Below, piece after piece: positions 1 through 7,662 of a stretch of DNA of 19,764 nt (its first letter is position 1; each line of letters opens with the position of its first letter). The stretch lies in assembly GCA_041674345.1 (NCBI GenBank), contig JBAYVY010000020.1, forward strand, positions 1-19,764, read 5' to 3'. Source of the stretch: JBAYVY01 sp041674345. GTDB taxonomy: Bacteria > Planctomycetota > Phycisphaerae > Phycisphaerales > Zrk34. The translations under genes were made by a program, and so were the position numbers. The notes beneath the pieces were generated by a model, which saw only the letters and a program-made list of their open reading frames with translations, searched no databases and was not told the origin of the DNA.

Positions 1-273
1 CCGCCCGGCGCGCGCGTTGAAAATCAGGTGTACGCCGCGATACCCCCGCCGCCGGCCCGCGACGAAAGTGCCCGCGAACGGTCGTCGCTCCAGCAAACCC
101 TCCGCCTCCAGTTCGCACGCCAGTCGGTGGGCCGTCTGATAGCTCACGCCGAACTGCTCGGCGATCGCCCGGTTGGACATGAACCTGCTGCCCGGCCGGT
201 GCAACCCGTCGTTCAGGCGGGCCGCCAGTTTTTGTTTCACCACCGCCACATGTTCGCTTCGCGGTCGAGGCAT
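1..273 (-). CDS. GntR-family transcriptional regulator, N-terminal part (cut by window edge)
   Basis: Reading the minus strand from the ATG at 271-273 gives 91 open codons to the window edge. The start reads MPRPRSEHVAVVKQKLAARL, followed by a winged helix-turn-helix: residues about 30-60 include SNRAIAEQFGVSYQTAHRLA and then LEAEGLLERRPFAGTFVAGR, the GntR pattern of recognition helix plus wing. The effector domain lies off the window. It begins GYRGVHLIFNAR, which would fit the start of a LacI/periplasmic-binding-protein-like sensor domain, but too little is visible to say. The gene is divergent from the sugar operon starting at 350, so it is probably the local regulator. No Shine-Dalgarno is visible; a TATGAT box ends 6 bases before the ATG, suggesting a leaderless transcript. 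The family is clear; the ligand is unknown. Confidence 0.8.
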   Translation of the reverse strand, partial: MPRPRSEHVAVVKQKLAARLNDGLHRPGSRFMSNRAIAEQFGVSYQTAHRLACELEAEGLLERRPFAGTFVAGRRRGYRGVHLIFNARAGR

Positions 274-279
274 GACATT

Positions 280-285
280 ATCATA
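280..285 (-). promoter_or_regulatory. Putative -10 box of the gntR-type gene
   Basis: Minus-strand TATGAT lies exactly 6 bases upstream of the ATG at 273, in an AT-rich stretch unusual for this GC-rich window. The -35 region is poor (GTGTCA at 17 bp spacing). If used, the transcript would start at or next to the start codon. An imperfect palindrome (TGA.AT.AT.AT.TCA, 12 of 16 symmetric) covers about 273-288 and could serve autoregulation. Confidence 0.4.
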
Positions 286-333
286 TCAGTTTTTGATGAA
301 ATTGACACCTATCGCCGCGTGCCGCCGGTTTTT

Positions 334-348
334 CGGGTACGATACCCG
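334..348. promoter_or_regulatory. Perfect palindrome, candidate GntR operator for the sugar operon
   Basis: CGGGTA-CGA-TACCCG is a perfect inverted repeat (6-bp arms, 3-base centre) ending one base before the SDR start codon at 350. It covers a potential -10 box (TACGAT, 338-343). A dyad over the promoter, in the intergenic space shared with a divergent GntR-type gene, is the usual layout for a local repressor site. That the GntR-type protein binds here is inference. Confidence 0.5.
338..343 (+). promoter_or_regulatory. Putative -10 box of the sugar operon (leaderless start)
   Basis: TACGAT ends 6 bases before the ATG at 350, the same spacing seen before the gntR-type gene and purC. No Shine-Dalgarno precedes the ATG. 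No good -35 box is found at 16-18 bp; the TTGACA at 302-307 is about 30 bp away, too far to pair with it. The call rests on the -10 box, its spacing and the overlapping palindrome. Confidence 0.35.
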
Positions 349-349
349 C

Positions 350-1168
350 ATGACCCGCCGGCGGCTGAAAGATCGCGCGATCGTGATTGTCGGCGGAACC
401 GCCGGGCTGGGCCTGTCCGCCGCCAGGGCCTGCCTCGCCGCCGGTGCCCGCGTCGTCGTATCGGGGCGCGACGCCGATGTCGCCCGACAAGCCGGCGAAC
501 AACTCGGTCCCTCCGCCGTCGCCGTCGTCCGCGACGCCGCCGATCCCGCATCCGCCCCCGCCCTCATCGAAACCTGCCTCGCCAACTTCCGGGGGTTCGA
601 CGCGATGTACCACGTCGCCGGCGGTTCCGGTCGCCGCCAGGGCGATGGCCCGCTCCACCAGATCACCGACGACGGCTGGCACGCCACGCTCCAACTCAAC
701 CTCACCAGTTGCTTCCATTCCGCCCGCGCCGCCTGTCGCACCATGCTCGAACGCAACACACCCGGCAGCATTCTGCTCATGGGCAGCGTACTGGGTTTCT
801 CGCCATCGCCCCGCCACTTCGCCACCCACGCCTACGCCGCGACCAAAAGCGCCGTCATCGGTTTCGCCAAATCCTGCGCCGCCTATTACGCATCCGCCGG
901 CATCCGCTTCAACGTCATCGCCCCCGCGCTGGTCGAAACGCCGATGTCGCAACGCGCCGCCGCCGATGCCGACATCCTGCGTTTCATCGCCGCCAAGCAA
1001 CCGCTCGACGGCGGACGCATCGGCAGACCCGACGACCTCGACGGAGCCGTACTCTGGCTGCTGTCCGACGAATCCAAATGCGTCACCGGCCAAACCATCG
1101 TCGTGGACGGCGGATGGTCCGTCAGCGACACCACTTCGCCCGACTTGCCGCAAGGAACCCGGCCATGA
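350..1168 (+). CDS. SDR-family NAD(P)-dependent oxidoreductase
   Basis: The 272-residue protein has the full classical short-chain dehydrogenase/reductase signature: GGTAGLG (15-21) for the dinucleotide, VAGG near 89-92, Asn117, catalytic Ser146, Tyr162 and Lys166 in YAATK, and the late GRIGRPDDLDGAVLWLLSDE and VDGG segments. It probably oxidises or reduces a secondary alcohol of a sugar or polyol in the cytoplasm. The ATG at 350 is chosen because the protein then has normal family length; longer readings would run into the gntR-type gene. It is the first gene of the operon, and its stop overlaps the ROK start (ATGA, 1165-1168). TTCCGGGGG at 587-595 encodes an FRG segment, one of the window's repeat copies. 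The substrate cannot be read from sequence. Confidence 0.88.
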   Translation: MTRRRLKDRAIVIVGGTAGLGLSAARACLAAGARVVVSGRDADVARQAGEQLGPSAVAVVRDAADPASAPALIETCLANFRGFDAMYHVAGGSGRRQGDGPLHQITDDGWHATLQLNLTSCFHSARAACRTMLERNTPGSILLMGSVLGFSPSPRHFATHAYAATKSAVIGFAKSCAAYYASAGIRFNVIAPALVETPMSQRAAADADILRFIAAKQPLDGGRIGRPDDLDGAVLWLLSDESKCVTGQTIVVDGGWSVSDTTSPDLPQGTRP

Positions 1169-2055
1169 CCCACGCCCTCGGCATCGACATCGGCGGCACA
1201 CACGTCAAGGCCGTGCGCCTCTCGCCCACCGGCGACATCCTCGAACAAACCCGCCTCGACACCGGCGACGAACAAAACGCCTGGCGCGACGCCACACGCC
1301 GATGGGTCGATGCCTGTCAACAACGCCACGGCCCCGCCGCCGCCATCGGCGTCAGTTGCCCCGGTATCGCCCGGCCCGACGGCTCCGGCATCTCCTGGAT
1401 GATCGGACGCATGGAAGGCGTCGTGAATTTCAACTTCCAAAAACATTTCAATCACGCCCAACCCGTGCCCGTACTCAACGACGCGCTGGCCGCGCTGCTC
1501 GGCGAAGTCCGACAGGGCGCCGCCCGCGGCTTCAGCGATGTCGTGCTGCTCACCCTCGGCACCGGCGTCGGCGGAGCGATCTACACCGGCGGAAAACTCC
1601 TCAAGGGACACACCGGCCGCGCCGGACACCTCGGCCACATCACCGTCAATGCCGCCGGTCCCGCCGATATCTGCAACACCCCCGGCAGCATCGAATACTA
1701 CTTCGGCAACTATTCCTTCGCCGAACGCTCCGCCGGCCGCTTCGATTCCACACAGGCATTGGTCGATGCGTATCGCGCCGGCGATCCGTCGGCACGCGAG
1801 CTTTGGCCGGCGTCCATCGAACGGCTCGCCGCCGCCGTCGCATCCATCATCAACGCCATCGACCCGCAACGCATCATCCTCGGCGGCGGCATCGCGCAAT
1901 GCGGCGACGCCTTGTTCCTTCCCTTACGACAAGCCATGAATCGCATGGAATGGCGACCCACCGGCTCCGCCGTCCACATCGTCCCCGCCGCGCTCGGCGA
2001 ATGGGCCGGCGCGATCGGTGCCGCTCACAACGGCCTCCAGGGAGGCCTCGCATGA
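1165..2055 (+). CDS. ROK-family sugar kinase (or ROK protein)
   Basis: The 296 residues have the ROK/actin-like ATPase layout: phosphate-1 motif DIGGT (8-12), catalytic Asp106 in VLNDALAAL, phosphate-2 motif LGTGVGG (131-137), GRAGHLGHI (151-159) and the adenosine-side ILGGGI near the C-terminus. There is no DNA-binding domain, so it should be a kinase, phosphorylating a hexose-like substrate with ATP, rather than a NagC/XylR repressor. The usual ROK zinc motif CxCGxxGCxE is degenerate: the region reads ADICNTPGSIE with one cysteine (Cys170), so zinc binding is doubtful. The start is set by the ATGA overlap with the SDR stop. It is followed directly by the URO-D-like gene, again with an ATGA overlap. 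The substrate is unknown. Confidence 0.9.
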   Translation: MTHALGIDIGGTHVKAVRLSPTGDILEQTRLDTGDEQNAWRDATRRWVDACQQRHGPAAAIGVSCPGIARPDGSGISWMIGRMEGVVNFNFQKHFNHAQPVPVLNDALAALLGEVRQGAARGFSDVVLLTLGTGVGGAIYTGGKLLKGHTGRAGHLGHITVNAAGPADICNTPGSIEYYFGNYSFAERSAGRFDSTQALVDAYRAGDPSARELWPASIERLAAAVASIINAIDPQRIILGGGIAQCGDALFLPLRQAMNRMEWRPTGSAVHIVPAALGEWAGAIGAAHNGLQGGLA

Positions 2056-3266
2056 CCGGCCGCCAACGCATCATCGCCGCGCTCAAACATCAACCCGTCG
2101 ATCGTGTTCCCATCGACCTCGGCGGCACGCGACAAAGCGGCATCTCCGTTTTCGCATATCATCACTTACTCGGCGAATTGAACATCCGCCGCACGCCGCG
2201 CGTCTTCGATCTGTATCAGTTGCTCGCCGAAATCGACGCCGATGTCGCCGATCGTTTTCAATCCGACACCGTGCCGCTCCACCGCCCCGCCGTCGCGTTC
2301 GGCATCGCAAACGACCGCTACAAACCCTTCACCCTCCGCGATATTCCCGTGCGGGTTCCCGCCGATTTCCACCCCATCGACGACGGCCGCGGCGGTTTGA
2401 AACTTCAACACGCCGGCCGCGACATCGCACAAATGCCCGCAACCAGCTTCTACTTCGACCGGCTCGAAAAATACCCCGGCGCGACGCACCCCGATCTCGT
2501 CGCCTGGCATCCGCCCCGCCTCGGTGACGCTGAATTACAACACTATGCCCGCGAAAGCCGCTGGCTGTTCGACGAAACCGACAAGGCCGTCATCGTCGCG
2601 CTCGGCCCGCCCTATGAACTTTTCAACGGCATCGGACAGGGCGGCTTTGAAGACTGGATGGTCACCTTCGCCACCGAAGATGATTACGTCGATCAACTTT
2701 ATACATTGCTGATCGACCAGTGGCTCGAAAACCTTCATCGCCTCCACGCCGCCGTGGGCGACCGCGTACAGGTATTGCAAATCGCCGACGACTTCGGCGC
2801 ACAATTCGCTCCGTTCCTTTCCACCGACATGTTCCGCCGCAAACTGCTGCCGCACTACAAGCGGGGCCTGGACTGGGTTCACGCCAACACCGACTGGTTC
2901 GTGCTGCTGCACAGCGACGGCGCGATCGCCCCGCTGCTCGACTCGATCATCGAAATGGGCGTCGATGCGATCAACCCCGTGCAGACCACCGCCGCCGGCA
3001 TGGACCCCGTCTTACTATTTCAACAATTCCGGGGGCGCCTCACCTTCTGGGGCGGAAGCTGCGACAGCCAGGGCACACTCACCACCGGCTCGCCGAACGA
3101 CATCGCCGATGAAACCCGCCGAAATCTTGACGCTTTCTCACCGACGACCGGCGGCTTCGTCTTCGCATCGGTTCACAACATTCAGGCCGACGTCCCGCCG
3201 CGAAACATCGCCGCGCTGTTCGACGCCGCCATCCATTACGCCCCGCGGGAACACATATGTCCGTGA
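2052..3266 (+). CDS. Uroporphyrinogen decarboxylase (URO-D)/MtaA-like family protein
   Basis: This 404-residue protein belongs to the URO-D superfamily (PF01208 type), which includes uroporphyrinogen decarboxylase and corrinoid/cobalamin methyltransferases such as MtaA and CmuA. Visible family features are the N-terminal RIIAALKHQPVDRVPIDLGG, the central FLSTDMFRRKLLPHYKR, HSDGAIAPLLDSIIEMG for the metal-side histidine, INPVQTTAAGMDP, and GGSCDSQGTL, where a Cys follows the Gly pair. Haem synthesis is unlikely, because it is longer than HemE and sits in a sugar operon; a role in C1/methyl transfer or another decarboxylation is possible. The start at 2052 has GGAGG at 2041-2045 and an ATGA overlap with the ROK gene. 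TTCCGGGGGC at 3027-3036 encodes FRG. The family is sure, the reaction unknown. Confidence 0.85.
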   Translation: MTGRQRIIAALKHQPVDRVPIDLGGTRQSGISVFAYHHLLGELNIRRTPRVFDLYQLLAEIDADVADRFQSDTVPLHRPAVAFGIANDRYKPFTLRDIPVRVPADFHPIDDGRGGLKLQHAGRDIAQMPATSFYFDRLEKYPGATHPDLVAWHPPRLGDAELQHYARESRWLFDETDKAVIVALGPPYELFNGIGQGGFEDWMVTFATEDDYVDQLYTLLIDQWLENLHRLHAAVGDRVQVLQIADDFGAQFAPFLSTDMFRRKLLPHYKRGLDWVHANTDWFVLLHSDGAIAPLLDSIIEMGVDAINPVQTTAAGMDPVLLFQQFRGRLTFWGGSCDSQGTLTTGSPNDIADETRRNLDAFSPTTGGFVFASVHNIQADVPPRNIAALFDAAIHYAPREHICP

Positions 3267-4042
3267 CACAGCAATATCTCGCCGCGTGTGAACGGCTGAC
3301 GCAAATCGTCCGCCGGCAGCAACCGCAAATCGCGCAGGCCGCCGACTGGTTCGCCGATACCATCGCCGCCGGACGGATGGTCCATGTTTTCGCGTCGGGC
3401 CACAGCCGCATCATGGTCGAGGAAATGTGGCCCCGCTACGGCTCGTTTCCCGGCTTCAACCCCATCGTCGAATTGTCGCTCACCTTTCACAACCTCGTCG
3501 TCGGCGCCAACGGCCAGCGACAGGCGATGTTCCTCGAAAACGTGTCCGGCCTGGCCGAACGCATCCTCCGCAACTTCGACGTTTCCCCACGCGACAGCGC
3601 ACTGGTCATCAGTTCCAGCGGCTGCAACGTCACCCCAATCGAAATGGCGGAACTGTTCCAACAGCGCGGCGTGAAAGTCGTCGCCATCGTCAGCCGGCAA
3701 CACAGCGACGCCAGCGCGAGCAACGACCCGCGCGGCAAAAAACTCGCCGACTTCGCCGACCTCACACTCGACACCGGCGCGCCCGTCGGCGATGCGATGG
3801 TGAACATCGACGGACTCGACACGCCCGTCGCGCCCGGTTCAACCATCGGCGGATGTATGCTCGTCAACTGCATCAAGGCCGAGGTCGCGCAACGACTGAC
3901 GCTCGCCGGCAAACCGCCGCGGGTACTCAGCGCCGGCGCGGTCGTCGGCAAACAACGAGCGAAAGAACTGTTTGAAGCCGCTTACGATGAACACGCGCAT
4001 CGCCTGGCGCGGCTGTATCAAAACGTGGGGAACAAGCCATGA
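3257..4042 (+). CDS. SIS-domain sugar isomerase-like protein (UPF0309 type)
   Basis: The protein has 261 residues and a single SIS (sugar isomerase) fold. The first phosphosugar-binding segment reads HVFASGHSRIMVEEMWPRYG (about 43-62) and the second VISSSGCNVTPIEMAEL. The VELSLTFHN segment and overall length resemble the UPF0309/SIS_2 proteins related to GmhA and MurQ. SIS proteins isomerise, deaminate or sense phosphosugars, so the product of the ROK kinase is a natural substrate. The ATG at 3257 overlaps the URO-D-like gene by 10 bases, and the downstream end overlaps the FAD gene by 4 (4039-4042). A signal peptide is absent and a cytoplasmic site is expected. Confidence 0.85.
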   Translation: MSVTQQYLAACERLTQIVRRQQPQIAQAADWFADTIAAGRMVHVFASGHSRIMVEEMWPRYGSFPGFNPIVELSLTFHNLVVGANGQRQAMFLENVSGLAERILRNFDVSPRDSALVISSSGCNVTPIEMAELFQQRGVKVVAIVSRQHSDASASNDPRGKKLADFADLTLDTGAPVGDAMVNIDGLDTPVAPGSTIGGCMLVNCIKAEVAQRLTLAGKPPRVLSAGAVVGKQRAKELFEAAYDEHAHRLARLYQNVGNKP

Positions 4043-5418
4043 ATCCCGCGCTGATTCATTCACGCATCGAGATGCTGGCCGACGTGGACGTGCTGGTCGT
4101 CGGGGCCGGCAGCGCCGGCTGCTGCGCCGCCATCGCCGCCGCGCAAGCCGGCACGCGCACACTGCTCATCGACCGATACGGATTCCCCGGCGGGGCCAGC
4201 ACCGCCATCCTCGACACCTTCTATGGCTTCTTCACCCCCGGCCCGCAGCCCCGCAAAGTCGTCGGCGGAATCCCCGATCGCGTCGTCGATCGTCTGCACT
4301 CCCGCGACGCGATGTACCTTCGCTCCAACACCTACGGCGCTGGCACCGGCATCACCTACAACCCCGAAGTCCTCAAACACATCTGGGACCAACTGCTCGC
4401 CGACACAGGCGTGATCGTGCTGCTGCACACCCAACTCATCGACGCGGAACTCGATTCCACTTCCGGGGGAGGTCGCATCATCGGGGTCGTCGTCGCCATG
4501 CGACAGGGCCTGCGTCGCATCCGCGCCAAACGATTCATCGACGCCGGCGGCGACGCCGACCTGTGCCACTTCGCCGGCGTTCCCTGCGAAATAGCCGGCG
4601 AAATCAACCCCGCGCAAACGCTCACCACCACGTTCCGCATGGTCAACGTCGATCACGATGCCTTCAACGCCGCCGGCGGCAAAAAAATGCTCGCCGAAAA
4701 AATGGCGAACGCCGACCCCCAACAACATCCGCTGCCGCGACGCAAAGGCAGCTTTCATGCGATGTCGCTGCCCGGTTGCGCATCGACCGTCGCCGTGCGC
4801 GTCGCCGACACCGACCCCCTCGACAGCGGCGAACTGACCCGCGCCGAAATCATCGGCCGGGAACAGGCGTTCATCTTTGAACGCTTCGTCCGCGATGGTG
4901 TGCCGGGCTACGAGCAAGCGCGGCTCGGCGGGCTGTCCGTGCAGATCGGCGTGCGCGAATCCCGCCGCGTGTTCGGCGAATATCGCCTGACACGCGATGA
5001 CTGTATGAACGTCCGCCGATTCGATGATGTCGTTCTGCTGTGCGGCGCGCCGATTGAAGATCACCGCCCCAACCGCGACGGCGAAGATGAAACCGAATGG
5101 GCCTACATTCCCGGCAACCAGGCGTATCACGTGCCCTACCGCGCACTGGTGGCCAAAGGGCGCGAAGAACTTTGGGTGGCGGGCCGATGCTTCAGCGCGA
5201 CGCATGATGCGCACGCCAGTTGCCGCAGCATGGGCCAGACGATGAGCATGGGACAGGCGGCGGGACTGGCCGCGGCGATGTCGCTGCGACACCGGTGCGC
5301 CGCCGGCGAAGTACCCGTCGCCGAATTGCAGGCCCGATTGCGAGCGATGGGCGCGGTATTGGAAATGCCGGATAAAATCGCTGAAACCGCGGCGGACACA
5401 TGGAGGGCCAACCGATGA
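4039..5418 (+). CDS. FAD-dependent oxidoreductase (FAD_oxidored family)
   Basis: The 459-residue protein opens with a Rossmann FAD site, VLVVGAGSAGCCAAIAAAQ (GAGSAG at 22-27), then LLIDRYGFPGGAST. The C-terminal LWVAGRCFSATHDAHASCRS and MGQTMSMGQAAGLAAA segments close the FAD site. This is the PF12831-type family common in planctomycete carbohydrate clusters. It probably oxidises a sugar or sugar-acid hydroxyl; the electron acceptor is unknown. The start overlaps the SIS stop (ATGA). TTCCGGGGG at 4461-4469 falls in a Ser-Thr-Ser-Gly-Gly-Gly surface loop, just before a strand that is otherwise normal, so that loop may be a small repeat-derived insertion. The downstream end overlaps the phosphotriesterase-like gene by 4 bases. 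Confidence 0.85.
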   Translation: MNPALIHSRIEMLADVDVLVVGAGSAGCCAAIAAAQAGTRTLLIDRYGFPGGASTAILDTFYGFFTPGPQPRKVVGGIPDRVVDRLHSRDAMYLRSNTYGAGTGITYNPEVLKHIWDQLLADTGVIVLLHTQLIDAELDSTSGGGRIIGVVVAMRQGLRRIRAKRFIDAGGDADLCHFAGVPCEIAGEINPAQTLTTTFRMVNVDHDAFNAAGGKKMLAEKMANADPQQHPLPRRKGSFHAMSLPGCASTVAVRVADTDPLDSGELTRAEIIGREQAFIFERFVRDGVPGYEQARLGGLSVQIGVRESRRVFGEYRLTRDDCMNVRRFDDVVLLCGAPIEDHRPNRDGEDETEWAYIPGNQAYHVPYRALVAKGREELWVAGRCFSATHDAHASCRSMGQTMSMGQAAGLAAAMSLRHRCAAGEVPVAELQARLRAMGAVLEMPDKIAETAADTWRANR

Positions 5419-6389
5419 ACCCCTTCATTCGCACGGTTCTGGGCGACATCCCGCTCCAACAAATGGGCATCTGTTATGCCCATGAACATCTGATTATTGA
5501 CGCGGGTTTCACGACGCATCAGACGCCGGACTTCCTGCTGGATGATGCGGCGAAATGCGCGGCGGAACTGCGAGAAGCGTATGCGGTCGGTGTGCGAACG
5601 ATGGTCGATTCCATGCCGATGGCGTGCGGACGCAATGTGTTGAAACTCGAGGAAGTGTCACGACTCAGCGGCGTACAAATACTTTGCCCCACCGGCATCC
5701 ACTTGTGCAAGTATTACCCGCCGGGCCACTGGTCATTGCGGGTGGATGCCGATACTTTGGCGAAGTTGTTCATCCGTGAAATCACCGAAGGCATCGACGC
5801 CAACGACGGCAACGGCCCGCAATGGCGCGCCACGCCGCATCGCGCCGGATTGATAAAAGTCGCCGGCGGATTGAACCAACTCGACGCGCAGCAACGAAAA
5901 ACTTTTGAAGCCGCCGCCGCCGCGCATCGCATCACCGGCGCGCCGATTCTGACGCACACCGAGCAGGGAACCGCCGCGATGGCGCAAATCGAACTGCTTC
6001 GTTCGCTCGGCGCGGACCTGCGCCATGTCGTGCTCAGTCACCTCGACCGCAACCCCGATGTCGCATACCACCGCGATGTTTTGCAAACCGGCGTGCGCGT
6101 CGAATATGACAACGCCTTCCGCTGGAAAGCCCCCGACGACAATCCGACACTCCATTTGCTAATCACGCTTTTACCGCAATTCCCCGATCAAATCATGCTC
6201 GGCATGGACGCCGCCCGACGAAGCTACTGGACCAGCTACGGCGGATCGCCGGGCCTGACATTCCTGCAAACCACCTGGGCCGCACATATGAAACAGGCGG
6301 GCATCGACGAAAACATCATTCATCGCGTTTTCGTGACCACACCCGCCGATGCGTACTCATTCACGACCGCGAGGGAATCACCCCAATGA
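5415..6389 (+). CDS. Phosphotriesterase-family metal-dependent hydrolase (possible lactonase)
   Basis: The 324 residues carry the binuclear-metal amidohydrolase ligands of the PTE family: His23 and His25 in AHEHLIID, bridging Lys148 in LIKVAGG, His181 in ILTHTEQG, His209 in VLSHLDRNPD and Asp265 in GMDAARR. In this family many members are lactonases; in a sugar-oxidation operon, opening of an aldonolactone is a sensible guess but not shown. The ATG at 5415 is preferred over 5400 because GGAGG (5402-5406) stands 8 bases before it and it makes the ATGA overlap with the FAD gene. Its stop overlaps the start of the truncated isomerase gene at 6386. Confidence 0.87.
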   Translation: MNPFIRTVLGDIPLQQMGICYAHEHLIIDAGFTTHQTPDFLLDDAAKCAAELREAYAVGVRTMVDSMPMACGRNVLKLEEVSRLSGVQILCPTGIHLCKYYPPGHWSLRVDADTLAKLFIREITEGIDANDGNGPQWRATPHRAGLIKVAGGLNQLDAQQRKTFEAAAAAHRITGAPILTHTEQGTAAMAQIELLRSLGADLRHVVLSHLDRNPDVAYHRDVLQTGVRVEYDNAFRWKAPDDNPTLHLLITLLPQFPDQIMLGMDAARRSYWTSYGGSPGLTFLQTTWAAHMKQAGIDENIIHRVFVTTPADAYSFTTARESPQ

Positions 6390-6523
6390 CGCCGATCATC
6401 GCTTTCAACACCGCGAACCTCGTCGCCCGCGTCAGCGGATATCGCTTCAAACTATCGAATTGGATGGAACAGCATCACCATATGCGACTTTACCTCATCA
6501 AACTTTGGGCCACTTGTTCTTGA
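6386..6523 (+). pseudogene. Truncated sugar phosphate isomerase/epimerase (TIM barrel), 45 codons
   Basis: The ATG overlapping the previous stop (6386-6389) opens a 45-codon frame beginning MTPIIAFNTANLVARVSGYR, then about FKLSNWMEQH. This matches my recollection of the N-terminus of xylose-isomerase-like TIM-barrel sugar isomerases/epimerases (AP_endonuc_2 type), which normally run to about 250-350 residues. After about residue 30 the sequence becomes HHMRLYLIKLWATCS and stops, with no TIM-barrel metal motifs. The next gene starts 11 bases later, so the body of the gene seems to have been deleted while its coupled start survived. A genuine short peptide or leader is less likely. The family call rests on about 30 residues. 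Confidence 0.6.
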
Positions 6524-6534
6524 AAGGAACGCGG

Positions 6535-7623
6535 ATGAGCAAATTCAAGATCGCCGGTATCAATTTTGACCATATGCATATGGGCGACCTGCTGCGCCAA
6601 ACGAAGGAACACCCCGATGTCGAAGTGGTCGGTGTCAGCGACGAGCAACCGGATCGCGCGGCGAAGGTGCTTGAGCAGATCGGTTTGCCTCAATCGCTGT
6701 TCGTGGGTGACTACCGCAAACTGCTGGAATCGACCCGGCCGGACATGGTGATTCTCTGCCCGTCCACGGCACAACACGCGGAATGGACGGAAAAAGTGGC
6801 TCCGTTCGGCGCGCACATTTTCATGGAAAAGCCGTTCGCCGCGACGCTGGCGGACGCGGATCGCATGATCGCGGCGCTGAAAAAAACCGGCAGGCAACTC
6901 ATCATCAACTGGCCGCTGCGCTGGTACCCCTCGCATGTGACGGCCAAGCGGCTGGTGGATGAGGGCGTCATCGGGCAAGTGCTTCAGGTTCATTACTACG
7001 ACGGCAACCGCGGACCATTGCGCCACATTTCTGACAAAGTGACCGTTCCCGAACAAATCGCCAATTCTCAAAAATCGCAGAGTTGGTGGTACAGGAAGCA
7101 ATTCGGCGGAGGCAGTCTGCTGGATTATCTGGGTTACGGCGTGACGCTGGGGACGTGGTACATGAGCGGCCGCGCGCCGGTGGAGGTGACGTCGATGGTC
7201 GATGCGCCGGAGGGGTTGGAAGTGGATGAACACAGCATCACGATCTGCCGGTACGACATCGCCAACAGCGGGCTGAGCAAGTTTGAGACGCGATGGGGGA
7301 CGTTCAGCGATCCGTGGACAAAACAGCCGCAACCGAAGTGCGGATTTGTGATCGTCGGGCGCGGGGGCACGATCAGCAGCTATGACTACGAGCCGGTGAT
7401 TCGCGTGCAGGCCGACCCGGAAGAGGCGGCGAAAGAGGTGGCGGTGGACAGGTTGTCGCCGCCGAATGACGGGCCGATCAATTATGTGGTGGACAAACTG
7501 CGGAACCATCGGTCGATCGACGGCCCGCTTTCGCCGGACATCGCGCGTATCGGCCAGCAGATTGTTGAATCGGCGATACTCAGCTCGACGCAAAAACGAA
7601 CGGTCGCATTGGTCAATTCATAA
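6535..7623 (+). CDS. Gfo/Idh/MocA-family oxidoreductase
   Basis: The 362-residue NAD(P)-dependent dehydrogenase has an N-terminal Rossmann domain (KIAGINFDHMHMGDLL, VEVVGVSDEQPDRA) and the family motif MEKPFA near residues 98-103, with the catalytic lysine. A C-terminal alpha/beta domain follows: WWYRKQFGGGSLLDYLGYG, then FVIVGRGGTISSYDYE. Unlike the canonical GxGxxG start, the first loop reads AGINFDHMHMGD, so the cofactor loop is atypical. The start at 6535 has AAGGA (6524-6528) 6 bases upstream. It follows the truncated isomerase and precedes a second Gfo/Idh/MocA gene by 39 bases. Oxidation of a sugar or inositol-type hydroxyl is expected; the substrate is unknown. Confidence 0.87.
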   Translation: MSKFKIAGINFDHMHMGDLLRQTKEHPDVEVVGVSDEQPDRAAKVLEQIGLPQSLFVGDYRKLLESTRPDMVILCPSTAQHAEWTEKVAPFGAHIFMEKPFAATLADADRMIAALKKTGRQLIINWPLRWYPSHVTAKRLVDEGVIGQVLQVHYYDGNRGPLRHISDKVTVPEQIANSQKSQSWWYRKQFGGGSLLDYLGYGVTLGTWYMSGRAPVEVTSMVDAPEGLEVDEHSITICRYDIANSGLSKFETRWGTFSDPWTKQPQPKCGFVIVGRGGTISSYDYEPVIRVQADPEEAAKEVAVDRLSPPNDGPINYVVDKLRNHRSIDGPLSPDIARIGQQIVESAILSSTQKRTVALVNS

Positions 7624-7662
7624 GAACACAATCACACCCGATTGGATGAAAGGAAAGCGGCA

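Noticed and set aside
302..307. TTGACA as -35 box of the sugar operon
   Set aside because: It is about 30 bp from the only -10 candidate, far outside the 16-19 bp range.
28..1164. Plus-strand extension upstream of the ROK gene
   Set aside because: The extension is an Arg-rich shadow of the SDR gene; the ROK domain begins at 1165.
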